60,000 bases of DNA from Liolophura sinensis (GCF_032854445.1 NC_088304.1:2792001-2852000); one strand, 5' to 3'. Numbered from the stretch's first letter, positions 22,613 through 35,357 are shown. A program made the numbers and translations. The notes: generated by a model from the letters alone, not told the origin.

Positions 22613-25470
22613 GTAGGAAAATCCTTGCTCCCAGTGTTCCACCTTCTCTGCATTCATCCGTTTAATCAAAATATAACAATACCTCCCTTCCAGATACCGT
22701 GGAAGGTCAAGGGTTAACATGGTTATCTCCTTCTGATAGGCTTTGTAGAAGTCATGAATATATTCATGTTTTCAGCCAGTGAAATTGGCTATTCTTATTT
22801 TTATATTTATTCACTTATTCATAAAGCCGTAGTGGGACAACAATATGCCTAGCTTTGTTTGGTTTAGAATGGCTCATTAACTCTAACATACTCCCAGTGA
22901 AGAAAGACAGGCTAAGGGTTCTGTTAAAAACATCACTTAAACGTATTCCGGATGCCAAGACACTTGAGCAAGGCGAGAGGTAGACAATTGTGAAAACAGG
23001 GCCTATAGCTGAGAGTGTTTGTCAGTTCGGAAAACAAAGCAGCGAGAGAGAGAAAAAAACAGAAGTGGGCGTCGTCCATGTTGCTAAATGTGGAAATGAT
23101 CTTCAAGGCGGCATTTTGCCAAACTCCTAGAAAATATTTCCACTGAGGTCGTCACATTCGATATGAACACAAATCTGACACCCACGTGCCAAAAACGGTA
23201 TAAATAAGGAGAGGAAATATAACAACAATGGCGTCGTTAATGACGTGATAAAGGAAGATATACGGATAAGATTTGTACTGGAAACGTCAACCTTATTATG
23301 CCAGGATAGTCATGAACTGGCACGTTTCCACCACTGACCGGATGAGCAGACGACAGCCGCGAGTAATTAATATTCATGTGATCATGAAGATTGTAGGAAT
23401 TTTTGTATTTAAAGTGATTGTCTTCGCTACTTTGAATACAAGTGAGATAGATAAATGATGAAAAATACTTAAATCTACTGATTCAAACAACAAACATTTT
23501 AATCTTAAAACTCTCGTATTCCATAAAGCTTTTTCAGATTTGAAATTTAAAAGAAGATTATAAGGCCCTTAATAAATGTTATCTTAAAGCTTGGTTACAA
23601 TTTCAACTTTCAGAATAAGTTACTTAGCACTGTGACGAAATTCTAAAATTAGAGTAAAGTCAGAAATGGCTTTGGGTAACCCGCACCTAAGGTTGGCGTA
23701 AATGACGTACTATTTCGAGATATATATACGAGTTTCCTGTCTGAAAAAAAATAGTCACGCATATTAATGTGTAATGTTCGTGCCATCTCATCTTGTTACC
23801 GTAGTATTGGATAGTTCACAAAAGTCCCGGACAGCGTTGTTTCTAGTGACATTGTCTAAGATGGAATCCCTAGACAGTCAACATTTCTTGTAAATGTTAT
23901 CATATCACATGATGAGAGGATTAACATCTGTAGGCAGACTTACTCCGGTGTGATGGTACTTAAGGCACGACCGTTTTACCTAATTACCATAGCGAGCAGT
24001 GACAGAGTATCAGAAGTAAGGTATACTTATCGTTTCATTTCGTGAGTGGATAAGCACCTGTATAGGAAAAATTCCCATGAGCCCACTGGGATGGTAAATC
24101 TCTTACCACTGCTGTAATGCCCTTACCACTCTCAAGAACGAAATGACCCTTGGCATCTCAGCCGAATTACATAGCTTCTTATCTCATAGATATTTCTGTT
24201 TTTCACCACGTCATGGAGGCTTCGGGATCGCATGTAGTTGCTTTATTTTGAAAGATTAAAATGCTTGCATACGTTGTGTCCTTGATGGGTTCCGTACAAC
24301 GGATGTTCTGCCATCACTTCCTGTGACAATGTCACTTTTCATTCCATTTTAGGACAAAGCAATAGGGGAGTTTATAGGGGAAATATTTTGTCATCAAGGG
24401 TAAAAACAGTCCTACTGTGTCATGTGAATGGTGAAAAATGTTAGGCAAGCTTTGTCCACATAAATTTACTGATCACCTGTCTCACCCTTTTCCACAGGCA
24501 CATATAACACCTCTTTCCTCCTCAAGTTCACAAACGTTAAGATTCTCAATTTTCTCTCTCATTCCTCCAATCTAAACTACTTCTTATGACACTTTTATGT
24601 CCCAGACAGATTGAACACATCTAGCCCATGTGAGGGATATCCGGTTGACCGGTTTCTAAACACTTTTGTAAATGGATGAGCAATATACAATCATGTCTGG
24701 CATATTTTTTGCTGACATTTATGATGGTGACATCACACACTGTTCCCGAAGTAGCTGATCATTGCCTATAGAGAACCCAGCAGAAAACTGACTCACAGCA
24801 AATCCACACATCAAAGCGAAATGTCTAAACCAGCTAATACTTATACGTCGTGAAATCCACAGCAACAAAGAGCACACTCTTGATCCGTCTCTATACGAAT
24901 GCAAAGCATTAATCTACAAGGGTTGAGATTTACTACAGAAAGAAAAGCAAGCTGTGTTATATTGGGAACTGGAATTGTTTGGAGGCAGAACGAGGGTTTG
25001 GGGATGATCAAAAAGATAGTAAATGGTTATGATAATTGTGTTCTCAACATCCAAATTTGAGATGATTAATTCGCATTGCGGGGTGGGATTGAATGGGAGT
25101 CAAGTTGGATGAGGGGACAGAAGCAAGAATATATCGCCTGTGGTGATGGATTTATTGACAAATCAGTGGGAAAACTTCTGTTTACAATGCGTATATGAGT
25201 ATTGTTTGCTCGAGAACATTTTTTTCCATCAAACCTGTAAACTATACAAGCAGTAAAGCTGATTTATCTATCTATTTATTTATTTCTTGTCTTACGCCAG
25301 ACTTAAAACTTTTTCACTCACACGATCATGACCCTGCAAAGGTAAGACTTCCTTGTTAAAGGCCTGGATTGACTCCATGCCTCGTGGAACTTAACGATTG
25401 AAGGTACATGTGGTTGACTGGTTAGTACCCGTTATGTACTAAGGCGAAATGACATTCCGATAGAGTAGCT
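22613..25470. other. Intergenic, no gene seen
   Basis: Nothing is supported except a very degenerate minus-strand SINE tail at about 25258-25320 ('tttatttatttcttgtctta'). Confidence 0.4.
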
Positions 25471-25482
25471 GGTCAAGTCTGT

Positions 25483-25755
25483 TTATTTATTTATTTATTT
25501 ATTTGATTTGTGTTTTACGCCGTACTAAAGAATATTTCACTTATACGGCGGCGGCCAGCATTATGGTGGGAGGAAACCGGGCAGAGCCCGGGGGAAACCC
25601 ACGACCATCCGCAGGTTGCTAACGGACCTTCCCACTTACGGCCGGAGAGGAAGCCAGCATGAGCTGGACTTGAACTCACAGCGACCGCATTGGTGAGAGA
25701 CTCCTGGGTCATTACGCTGCGCTAGCGCGCTAACCGACTGAGCCACGGAGGCCCC
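25483..25755 (-). mobile_element. Full-length SINE family A with perfect 12-bp target-site duplication
   Basis: Reading the minus strand: head 'tggctcagtcggttagcgcg' (A box), B box 'gagttcaagtcc', core 'cctgcggatggtcgtgggtt', end 'gtacggcgtaaaac', then (AAAT)n. The 12-mer GGTCAAGTCTGT flanks it at 25471-25482 and 25756-25767, showing insertion by target-primed retrotransposition. This is the best reference copy in the window (273 bp). Confidence 0.95.
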
Positions 25756-25767
25756 GGTCAAGTCTGT

Positions 25768-26860
25768 AAGATAAGTCAGTGTGACATGCTCTGTTTGTAG
25801 CGTTGTGTTGTGTATAATTTATCTGGTATAAATCTGGTACAAAATGACAAACCCTTGCATAAAGACGTGCTCGGATTTGGGTGATTAGTAAACAATACGG
25901 AAGTCGATTTCCCATTACCCAATTATACTGAAAGCTCGATCTCTCGATCATCATCTTAATACAGTGTGCCAAAATTTATTGTTGCCTATACTGTGAAGAT
26001 TGATTATAGCTTTGTTTACTATAGGTGACCTTGAAAAGTATAGCTTGCATTTAGTATTATGTTTTGAATACGGATGAGCTAACTAGTAAATATATGTACC
26101 AAAAATCCACACTTTATGAAACCTTTAAAATTTGTATTCTATAAAATGCCTATAACTTGTTTTTGGAAGGAAATATTGATATTTAATAATCCGGTGAAGG
26201 CCATATACACGTGTCAAAAACATTACATTGTAGCTATTTATAGGCTCCCTTACCTAAAATGTAAGTTGCAGCATGACAAAATGAAAAAAAATTGACCGAT
26301 GTTTTTATAGGTAATATTTATTGACTATCCAATTATTAGATGTGTATATGAGTCAGCGTGAAATACCTGGTGATTTGAAATGCCCCACATGGCGGAGACC
26401 CTTCGGATTTCGTTTGTTATTGGACACCAGTGTAATTGCAAAAAGATCGACCGGTTCCTGGTAACAGAGCTGTATGATGGATGAAAACTTGAATTATTCC
26501 CAAAAGATAAACAGCCAGAGTATAATGGGACATGGCCCCTGGAGAGAGAAAGACAAGAAGTTTTGATGACAGCTCTAAGAGAAGAAAGTAACCATTCACG
26601 TGCAATAAATAATGAAAAATCTAGAAGGTGAAGGGTTGAGAGATGTCCTTTCTAAAATCTAGTCGGACAGGAAAAAGAATTGGGTTCAGAAGGTTTGGAA
26701 GATGTGCTTTGGGGAGAGTGAGGTCTATGCCATATTTTGGCGTTTGGGGAGAAGAAAGAAGAAAGGGGTTCAAGGCACCACGCCATGCAGACGGAAGGAA
26801 TCCACTCCATAACTTGGGGAATTTCACTAGGGTGAAGCAATCCCTTCAAAGGAGACTTAC
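25768..26860. other. Intergenic, no supported gene
   Basis: The frames near 26621-27071 overlap on opposite strands without domains. The rest shows nothing. Confidence 0.35.
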
Positions 26861-26925
26861 CATTCTCTTGATTCTCTGTGAGAACTATCACGATCTCGCA
26901 CTGGTGAACTCTCCATGGCTGACAT
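26861..26925 (-). CDS. Candidate first coding exon with an RS-like N-terminus
   Basis: On the minus strand ATG (26925), and again a perfect GCCATGG nine bases later (26916), open MSAMESSPVRDRDSSHRE. This runs into a consensus donor GAATG|gtaagt at 26861/26860. The Ser/Arg/Glu-rich sequence resembles the start of some RNA-binding or splicing proteins, but 21 residues cannot prove it and no further exon was found. Confidence 0.2.
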
Positions 26926-27455
26926 GAAATCCGAACGACACCAGTGACTGGGAGAGTTGTACGGGTGATGAACGTTAATAAGTGATTTGATGTGTTGAGA
27001 TGAAAATCCCAAGAATTTTGTCGAAAGTCCTTCAGGTGCCGAAATTCTTCCACTTCCCCACTGGCTCCCAAACTGTGTCTATAGGACGAAATAAGTGTTA
27101 GAACTAGAGAATGGACAATAAAATGATATGAGTCTCGAGACAGTGATGAGTATATCTAACTCTCTGCAAGAAGCTGAACGAGTGTAGCAAATGTTTCTTC
27201 CCTCGCGAGATCAACACAGATGATGTGCTTGGTGTAAACAGTTGATCGGAGCTAAGCCCTATGAGATATCGGCTAGCTAACCACAATAATAGAAAACGTC
27301 AGTGAAATGCGCAATACACAGAAAAGTTAGCAGTGGCTGCGGGGGGTTACTCACGCACAGGTGGGAGACAAAGGCAGATTACAGAGGAATCCCGTATCCC
27401 AAACCCTTGTATTCATAGCTTGATCTCTGACTGGGTAGAGAATGATGATGGAAGT

Positions 27456-27562
27456 TGTGGGTGGGGATGGTTGGTGGGGTAGGGTTTTTGAGAATTCGGT
27501 GGGTGGGGTGGGGTGGGGTGGGATGGGGTGGTTTGGAGTGGTTTGGGGTGTGGTGGGGTGTC
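27456..27562 (+). repeat. G-rich simple sequence, (GGTGG)n-like
   Basis: A run of GGTGGGGT-type repeats with many G3 and G4 tracts separated by single bases, on the plus strand only. It has strong G-quadruplex potential. A proline/histidine-rich minus frame (27351-27662) is its translation and is not a gene. Confidence 0.8.
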
Positions 27563-27839
27563 GTAGTAATGTGAGTGGATGTGGTAAGAAGAATTCAGCA
27601 ATTTGAAAGATTACATCGGAAAAAATCTTTGTACGTTTCAATACGTTATAAAGAATAAACATGGTTGACTGAAGTCAGGAGAAATAGTCAGAAAAATAGT
27701 TGCAAAAATACCATAGAAACGAGCCCATGAGAACTTCAAGAATGTAATGAATGTGAAATAGCAACAATGTTAACTTACAATGCCTGAGATAAATTTGACA
27801 ATTTTAAACATTCAGTGAGTTGAGAGGTACTGGCTCACT

Positions 27840-28062
27840 TCCAGTCTCAGACAAGTGTGCTTCCGTGGGCTATGTTGTTATAGAACCCTTTTGATCGTCT
27901 TACATGAAGTTTGTAGGAGATAACGTGTCTATAGTAAACATATGTGTTCATCAATAACTTGCCAGTAAAATGCTGGTAGCTTACCCAAAGCACTCCAGTT
28001 ACTTTTAATATTTTAAGGAAATATTCTTGAGTATATGGCGTTAAACCCTATTTCAGTAAATT
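27840..28062 (+). mobile_element. SINE family B, degenerate
   Basis: Contains 'acttgccagtaaaatgctgg', 'gcactccagttac' and the end 'gaaatattcttgagtat' with 'ggcgttaaac'. Confidence 0.5.
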
Positions 28063-28589
28063 TAACATAATGAATTGAACTTCACTAAAGCTAGTATAAA
28101 GACGTATTAAGAATTTAAAACATACAAAATGGGCGTTCCAGGTCAATAGTCGCAAGACCAATTCCCCAAACCACGTTCAACACAAATAACTAAAGGAACT
28201 AGAAAGTACCTTCATATTGTATATGAAGTTCAAAATTGGGAAGAATTAGCAAAGCTGTAAGGTGGGGATTTTTCCAATGAATCATCCAATGAAAAGGCGG
28301 ACATCAGAACGGAATTTTGGTAAAATGGCCTGAATAAAAGAAGGTCGGCGACACGTAGTATATACGGATGCAGCAAGATGGGCGGGTGTAGACAAGGGAG
28401 TGAACTCTGACTCTCCTGCGGGATGTATAAATATTTGTTTGAAATAGACATAGACGAATGGCGTGGATATAACCTCGCTCGTCCTGCTTGTGATAGCTGA
28501 CTAACAGGCTCCGACGTAATTTGAGTGGGGACGTTGAGGCGGAAGTCGAGTGGGGTGGGTGGATTCATGCAGCAACCCCAACAGAGGTG

Positions 28590-28872
28590 TTAAATATAAA
28601 TAGTGAGGTACTTCACCTGTTAGTTTGACAGTTGTTCAAGAGGGTTGTATCAGACAGAGGCGGACGTAACAAATGAAGGGATGCGGAAGTAGGATATTTC
28701 GGTACCATGCACTGCAATGATCAGAGACGACATTTTGTTCCTCAAGTGGCCTAGGTGTTGTGGAGAGCCATGTTTAGGCTATATTAGTAGGAGTGGACGA
28801 TTGTAGATGCCGATCTGTGTATACGTCAGGCTTTGGATGGGTTACCGTCGATAAAAACCGTTGCCTAGCAAC
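28590..28872 (+). promoter_or_regulatory. TATA element and RFX X-box
   Basis: AAATATAAATAG (about 28592) is a good TATA box, and GTTGCCTAGCAAC (28860-28872), in a 17-bp perfect palindrome frame, matches the RFX X-box. No spliced gene could be built downstream. Confidence 0.25.
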
Positions 28873-28879
28873 GGATCTA

Positions 28880-30755
28880 AATCCAGATGTTTCCCCCCAG
28901 ATGTCTCATCTCGCACGTGCCATCCAGACCAATGGAATCAGCGTTTTGGGGAAGCTGAAGCTCGGTTTACATTATAATTACAGTTTGTAGCAAGTAGTCT
29001 CTTATAAGAAAAGAACACAACCTATACCTTAAATGAAAGGGCTATTATTTAGGTTATATAAAATATCTAAATTTTCAGTCACCAGGGCTTGTTTAGTATA
29101 TAATAGTTACTTATCGAAGGCTCAGAAGTCTCCTTTACGCCGCCATTTGAACAGATTACACACGTCATCGTGCTTAGAATTGCCCAGTAACTCTTCAGGA
29201 CATGGCATTCCAGACACATTTTTGACAGACAACAGTCATGTAGGCATGCTGTGGCCCTATTGTACATCCCAAGCTGGATTTCACAGACCTTAAAATCCAC
29301 GATTATCACGATACACGAACGTATATAACTGAGACTGGAAATGCACGTTAATCAGTTAATCATATGGTAAGAGTAAAACCTTAAGGAACTTGACGTCACA
29401 ATGAATACTCAAGAGGAAGAAAGGAAACTTTTCACGAGCCGTGCACGAGCCTAAACATGTGCCTGGAGTCTCTGGATTTTGTAGAAAATGACGATGTTTA
29501 AAATCGTTTTTCTCTCTTACGAAATCTTTTAAAAAATGTATAAAAAAGCAGAATTCCACAAAGTTTGTACAGCTCTTTCATTTAAAGCAGAATTTGTATA
29601 AATGTTTGTTTTCTTTTAAATAAAGTATTTCACTGTAGTTAAGACATTCGGTAAGTTCCAAATTGCCCTGTGGGTGATATAACAATCTATAACTATACGC
29701 ATTTAATATGTGTTGTTAATAATTTTGGAACAAAATTATAGTAAGTAGATAAAGGGGCGTGCTATCAATACTTGTACAACAGAATTCAGCTTTAACGAAG
29801 CGGGGGCAGAGCGATGGACTTTGCATATCCAGAAGCATATTCAGTTGAACATTTACGATGTTTACAAAGCTGTGTCAATATGAAATACTGCAAAAAAACT
29901 TCGTTTATGAAACTCGTGTGTTCAAATCCAGCATGTTTCAATTTTTCTCGGGGGTATGGTAAACTACGTGACAGACTACGTAGGTGAAGCACATGCCAAT
30001 TTACCGGATTTTGATTGGTTGGTTTATTTGTTTTGTCAGAACCAACCTGAATATATCGATCGATCACATTTTGACACTGTTTACAAAACTGTGTCCGTTG
30101 TATATTGACGAAACAAAACAGACAGAGCTATTTGAGTAACAACTTCAACTCTCCAAGAATATATAGGCTTCCACCTGGATTCCTCCACTATCATGGGGCA
30201 AAGAGGCAAAGTATGCAAGGTAGCTCCGGGCACCTATAATTTCGTGGAAATATTGGAGAATCTTCCCCGAGTTGATTTCCCATAGTTAAACGTTATGGGT
30301 TCAAGAGCTGCTTGTCTGTGACAACCAATTACAGTGGCTACTGTTAATTTAAAAACAAATCAATAACTTGAAATCGATCGATTCGCGATGGAAAACAATA
30401 ATGTCTTTCGACCATGGTCATCGGTGAACAAATAAGACGTTAATGTCGGCAATATTGACTATCGGGTGTGCCTGCGGTGGCTGGACATGTGACATTGACC
30501 CCAATAACCCAATTCCACAATGGAGAGCTTTCATATCGATCACCATTATCACTATAAACGATTAGCTGTATTATCGATGAAGTGTATCTAACCGAATATA
30601 ATATGATTTAAAGGAATAGTATTAAGACATTGCATTTCTTAAAAAAAATGCTGTCAAAAGTCCACACTAAAATGTTTAAGAGCGTTCAAATAAATCCATA
30701 CTACAAGACTATTAGGCTTAGACAAATCATATGTACAGCTTCCACAAGACTTTCC
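28880..30755. other. Intergenic, no gene seen
   Basis: A B-box-like 'gtgttcaaatcc' at about 29919 marks a possible old SINE of the family C type, spanning roughly 29880-30060. Nothing else is supported. Confidence 0.35.
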
Positions 30756-30759
30756 AAGC

Positions 30760-31030
30760 ATGAAAAAAGGTTGAATAGGGCCGATGTTCCTGACTGATCA
30801 AGTTGCCTAATAGGTTGTCTCGAAAGATCAAAACACGCTACCAAACAATAAAGGGTTCGATTCCAGTTCTCGCTGGGTTGACTGCGGTTTTGCGTCAGGA
30901 GGTTCATGAGTGGCGAGATGGGGGGATTTACTTCTCTGTCCTGTTTCTTCCTTCCACAGAGAGACATATTGGTGTACATTGCGTAAAACTCGAATCAAGC
31001 AAATAAGCGAATATGTGAATAAACTGGCAA
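30760..31030 (+). mobile_element. SINE family C
   Basis: B box 'gggttcgattcc', then 'tcaggaggttcatgagtggc', 'gatggggggatttac', 'cctgtttcttcc', ending 'gcgtaaaactcgaatcaagc' and an (AATA)-like tail. Shares head and central words with 58510-58775. Confidence 0.6.
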
Positions 31031-32309
31031 TGTTTCATTATTGCAGGATTACAAAGCTACACCTATCGCAGGTGAACCTCAAGGTTAATCTTATACCAGC
31101 TGCTGTACTTACACATTGCCATGGTTGACCTCATTTAAATTTCAAACATCGCTCACAATGCCTAGTTTATGACTTTGTGAAGTTGACAGTTTGACACCTT
31201 TGTCATGTTGTCACATTTATGATGTCTTCGAAATTTAATTTCTGGAGCTGAAAAATAAGGTCTTAAATCGTATTTCAAATTTTGTCTTAAGTCAAAAATT
31301 ACTGTCGAATCAGCGCCAGTTATTAACCATACCAGATTATGTTAAGTTCCACCGATTAACTCATTAACTCATTGTTTTATTCATAAAGGGATGACCTTAC
31401 GGAACAAAGGGACGTCACTCCGCTATCGTGATTAACGCTTCGATTCGAAAGCCACGTTTGCCTATTAGAGTGTCTGAACCTCCGTGCGAAGATATGATGC
31501 TACAGGAATGTGGCCTCAGCTGTTCACCATCCCACGAATAACGGGGCTACTAACCCGCTATTTTAAGGCACCAGTATAGCTAAGTAAGGTGATGCTACAT
31601 TCGCCACAGTCAGGTTGTTGACCACTGGACCTGACTTCGCTACGTTGGATATATGAACAGTTGCAAATAAAGCGCAGCTAAGATGCATAGTTTATTATTG
31701 ACAATTTGCATACTAGCATGGTACCCGATTTGAATACTGAATTCACTCATTCGCCTAGAACATTCCTTTTTAAGACCATTGAAAACTGTATACTACTTCT
31801 CTCTGTAATTTCGTATTTTATATACTTTCTTGGTTCTTAGGTGTTAAACATCGTTTTGGGAATTGGTCCTTAGAATAGGGGCTTATTGACCTGGAACATC
31901 CATTTTGGATAATGGCTGCTAAACGAATGTCTGCTTCCGCGCATAGATGTAACACACGTGCGGCCAATCTGTTATACAGAGTACCTGCCGTATGTGAGCA
32001 AATGTGGAATTCCACAGTCTTGCATCAGGACGACAATCCACTGCGCAGGAATCGTCCACAGTGCGCAGATCTTAAAGCACTGTGCACTGTGAGATAGCAA
32101 TGTATAACTTGTAGAAATGAGATATATCGATCAGGAATCCTCTACAAGCGAAGGCGTTATTTTGAACTTTATTTTATACCAGTGAACCTTTATCCCATAT
32201 TTTATCTCGTCTTGTTCTCTGAATTCTTATTTCTTGAATTCGATAAAAATTAATAGATGTTTACACTGGGATTATTGACTACCAGAAGGTAATGTCAATA
32301 ACACGTACA
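31031..32309. other. Intergenic, no gene seen
   Basis: Opposed 60-65 codon frames at 31818-32097 have no domain. Nothing else is supported. Confidence 0.35.
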
Positions 32310-32485
32310 TTCCTCTCCGACCGTATGTGGGAAAGTCCTTCAGCAACCTGCGGATGGTCGTGGGTTTCCCCCGGGCTCTGCCCGATTTCCATCCACCATA
32401 ATGCTGGCCGCCGTCGTATAAGTGAAATATTCTTGAGTACGGCGTAAAACACCAATCAAATAAATAAATAAAATAAATAAATAAT
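32310..32485 (+). mobile_element. SINE family A, 5'-truncated, with short target duplication
   Basis: From 'tcctctccgaccgtatgtgg' through 'cctgcggatggtcgtgggtt' to 'acggcgtaaaacaccaatc' and (AAAT)n. ACGTACA flanks it at 32303-32309 and 32486-32492, in a wider 13-base match with one mismatch. Confidence 0.85.
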
Positions 32486-32535
32486 ACGTACAAAACAGTC
32501 AGGATGTACTTATACACACTATATTTGGTTACAGT

Positions 32536-32655
32536 GATTTATTTATTTATTTGATTACAATTTTACGCAGTACACAAGTATATTTCACTTAGGCCGTGGC
32601 GGCCAAGCGTGATGAAACAGAGAAGATCCCAGGGGAAACCTACACTTATCCCCAT
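32536..32655 (-). mobile_element. SINE family A fragment, opposite orientation to its neighbour
   Basis: (TTTA)n, 'ttttacgcagtac', 'gtatatttcactta', 'ggccgtggcggcca'. Tail-to-tail with the copy at 32310-32485. Confidence 0.7.
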
Positions 32656-33925
32656 ACATTTGCAATGGTGTACAATAATACAAATGTCTACCTTTCTGAT
32701 GTTTAAAAAAATAGTTCCAGGATTTAGTCTATATATTTTTTTTCAAAACATAGTATATTGTCTGCTATTTGTTGAAAATTACATTTGCATATAGCCTGGG
32801 GCTAAGATAACAGTCTGTCTTTTAGTGGTCTCAGACATGACCAGCGATGAAGTCAAAATCAGTTTTCGATGTACTAAGCATGTGTATGCAATAAAACCGT
32901 AAGTAAATTATACTTTTAGTCCTTGTGATGATAGCTCAAGTCGGTTTTCTGTTTCATGGTTTGAGGGCCTTACCCATCTGATGGCGTTTGTCTCTCTTGC
33001 AATATTTATTTGCTTAAGACCCTATTTTGTGCACCCATACGTTTTCTCTGCAGGCGTTGTTGTTGCCAGTGGTTTCCTTTTCTTCTTAAGAATTGTATTC
33101 AAAACATAAAGACCTGTTCAACCAACAAGCCTTGATTCTTTAAAAGTACTTATTCTGAATCCGTGTGTCTAGTTTCAGTCTTTTGATGTCTCAAGTAAGT
33201 GTACTGCTAACAAGGTCTAGATTTTAAGATATTATTCTCAATGAATGGATCGCATAGTGAATACAGCTTAAGCATATTTTTTCTTTTAGAAGTACATAGA
33301 GCATTTGACAGATATAAAAAAATATCATTATTATTAATGCTTTAACTGTATTATTTCTTTATTATTATTAAAGCATTTCAAAAGGAAATCCAGTAGTTCC
33401 TGACAATGGTAAAAACAAATCCTGCCAAGTTTGATTTTGAACAGTGAAGAATGAATACAAAGGGTCGAATTGTTTGCTCAAGAGAAACATTCCCCTGGCT
33501 TTAAGTATGCGAGCATAAATGCATAAGAGAGCAATGGTACTTAAGTAAGCGATGTCTGCCATTCACTTATTCTTGATAAAAGAACTTACCGATTTCCTTC
33601 ACAAGACCGAAGTGCTTAGAAAGCGAAGTTTTATAGTCCATATTTTACCAGATATCCACAGGATCTGAAAAGCCTGTGTAATAAATATCGATCCACTCGA
33701 AGACAGCTTCATGAACGACACGGACTTCTTAAAGCTGAGTATATTTGTTTATTTATTCATATTTATATGCATTATTAAATATCGTATTATAGTGCTTGAA
33801 GTTCTATATACTTGAAAATGTTTAAAGCCTGATTCTTAGGGAAAAGCGTGTTGACATTGTATATAATGGTGAACGTGTTTCAATATGTTAGCTTGGTCAG
33901 GTTTCGGTTTGAAAAGGATTATAAA
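32656..33925. other. Intergenic, no gene seen
   Basis: AT-rich unique sequence without a supported feature. Confidence 0.4.
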
Positions 33926-33929
33926 GTTC

Positions 33930-34830
33930 CATACATAAGACACAAAATTATTCCCCAAACATGAATGGCAGAGTTCCATAACATACAAGTAACTCATAAA
34001 GGTCTGTGAACTTTCATGACATAACTTGCAATGTTCCATGACACACTTCACAATGTTCTCTGACATAACGCACAAAGTTCCACTACAAAATTCACGCGTC
34101 CCATGGCACAGTTCGGAAAGTTCCACTACATAACTCACAAAGTTCCACTACAAAATTGACGCGTCCCATGGCACAGTTCGCAAAGTTCCACTACATAACT
34201 CGCAAAGTTCCACGACATAATTCACGCATCCCATGGCACAGTTCGCAAGGTTCCACTACATAACTCGCAATGTTCTACGCCATAACTCGACAAATTCTAC
34301 GACAGTTCCATAGCATAATTTACAAATTTCCACGACATAACGCGCAAAGTGCCAAGGCATAAAGCACAAAGTTCCACGACATAACTCGAAAAGATCCACG
34401 AATTAATTCGTAAAGATCTACGACATAACTCACAAAGTCCTGCGATATAACCCACAAAGTTCCACGACATAACTCAAAAAATTCTACGACACACATCACA
34501 AAGTTCCACTAATTGACTCGTAACGTCTTACGGCAGAACTCACACACTTCCACGACATAACTCGAAAAGCTCTACGACAGAACGCGCAAAGTTCCAGGAC
34601 ATTACTTGAATAGTTCTACAACATACCTCACAAAGTTCCGCGAATTAACTCTTAAGGTTTTACGACAAAACTCACAAAGTTCTACGACAAAACTCATAAA
34701 TTTCTAGGACGTAACTCGCAAAGTTTTACGACATACTTCGCAAAGTTCCACGAATACAGTTGCAAAGTTCCATGACATAAATAGCAAAGTTCCACGACAA
34801 AACTCGCAAAGTTCGATGACATATGTCGCA
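33930..34830. repeat. 22-23-bp degenerate tandem repeat, about 38 units
   Basis: Units read 'cacaaagttccacgacataa' plus 'ct'. Between about 34077 and 34260 a longer unit of about 66 bases containing 'cgcgtcccatggcacagttc' is repeated three times. Minus-strand frames across it are periodicity artefacts. Confidence 0.85.
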
Positions 34831-34919
34831 CTAATCAATGACATAGCTGGCAGCCGTGTCCGCTATTCCTGTCTCTATAGAGGATGGAGCACCGGCGATG
34901 GATATTGACAACGGATATA

Positions 34920-34933
34920 GTTACCATAGCAAC
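34920..34933 (+). promoter_or_regulatory. RFX-type X-box, canonical 14-mer
   Basis: GTTACCATAGCAAC fits the strict form GTTNCCATRGNAAC known from RFX (DAF-19) targets, directly after the 22-bp array. No gene identified beside it. Confidence 0.4.
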
Positions 34934-35186
34934 AAGATTTTGAAGGCAGAAATGGCTGCGAAAGCAATTTGGACCAGCTGACTCAACGCAACTTGTGCTC
35001 CGAAAGGCCAGAAGAAGAAAGACGCGTTTACAGTGGCAACAGTACAAGTTTTGTGTCAGTGAAATGATTTATTGTTTATGTTAATGCTAAATGCTAAATC
35101 TTTACTCGGATATACAGTTTAGTCTTCTGTTATCACACCTATCCTATATATCAGTAATAAATGCATGATACACTTATAGGTAACTG

Positions 35187-35357
35187 TATTTATTTATTTA
35201 TTTATTTGATTGCTGTTTTACGCCGTACTCAAGAATATTTCACTTATTTCATTAGGAGTCTTCTTCCCACCACCAGACTGGTCGCCGTCGTATAAGGGAG
35301 ATGTTCTTGAGTATGGCGTAAACTCCAATTCAGATCAACTTAAATGAATAAATGTTT
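35187..35357. mobile_element. Two SINE family A 3' ends in inverted orientation
   Basis: 35187-35268 is a minus-strand tail ('ttttacgccgtactcaagaa', 'tatttcactta'). 35269-35357 is a plus-strand end ('tcgccgtcgtataaggg', 'gttcttgagtatggcgtaaa'). The two can pair as a hairpin. Confidence 0.75.

Noticed and set aside
25640-25750. tRNA gene suggested by good A and B boxes
   Set aside because: The boxes belong to the head of a SINE with target duplications; no cloverleaf can be completed. The same applies to the boxes near 13360, 19855, 22590, 30870 and 58550.
27351-27662. Proline/histidine-rich minus frame
   Set aside because: Translation of the G-rich simple repeat.
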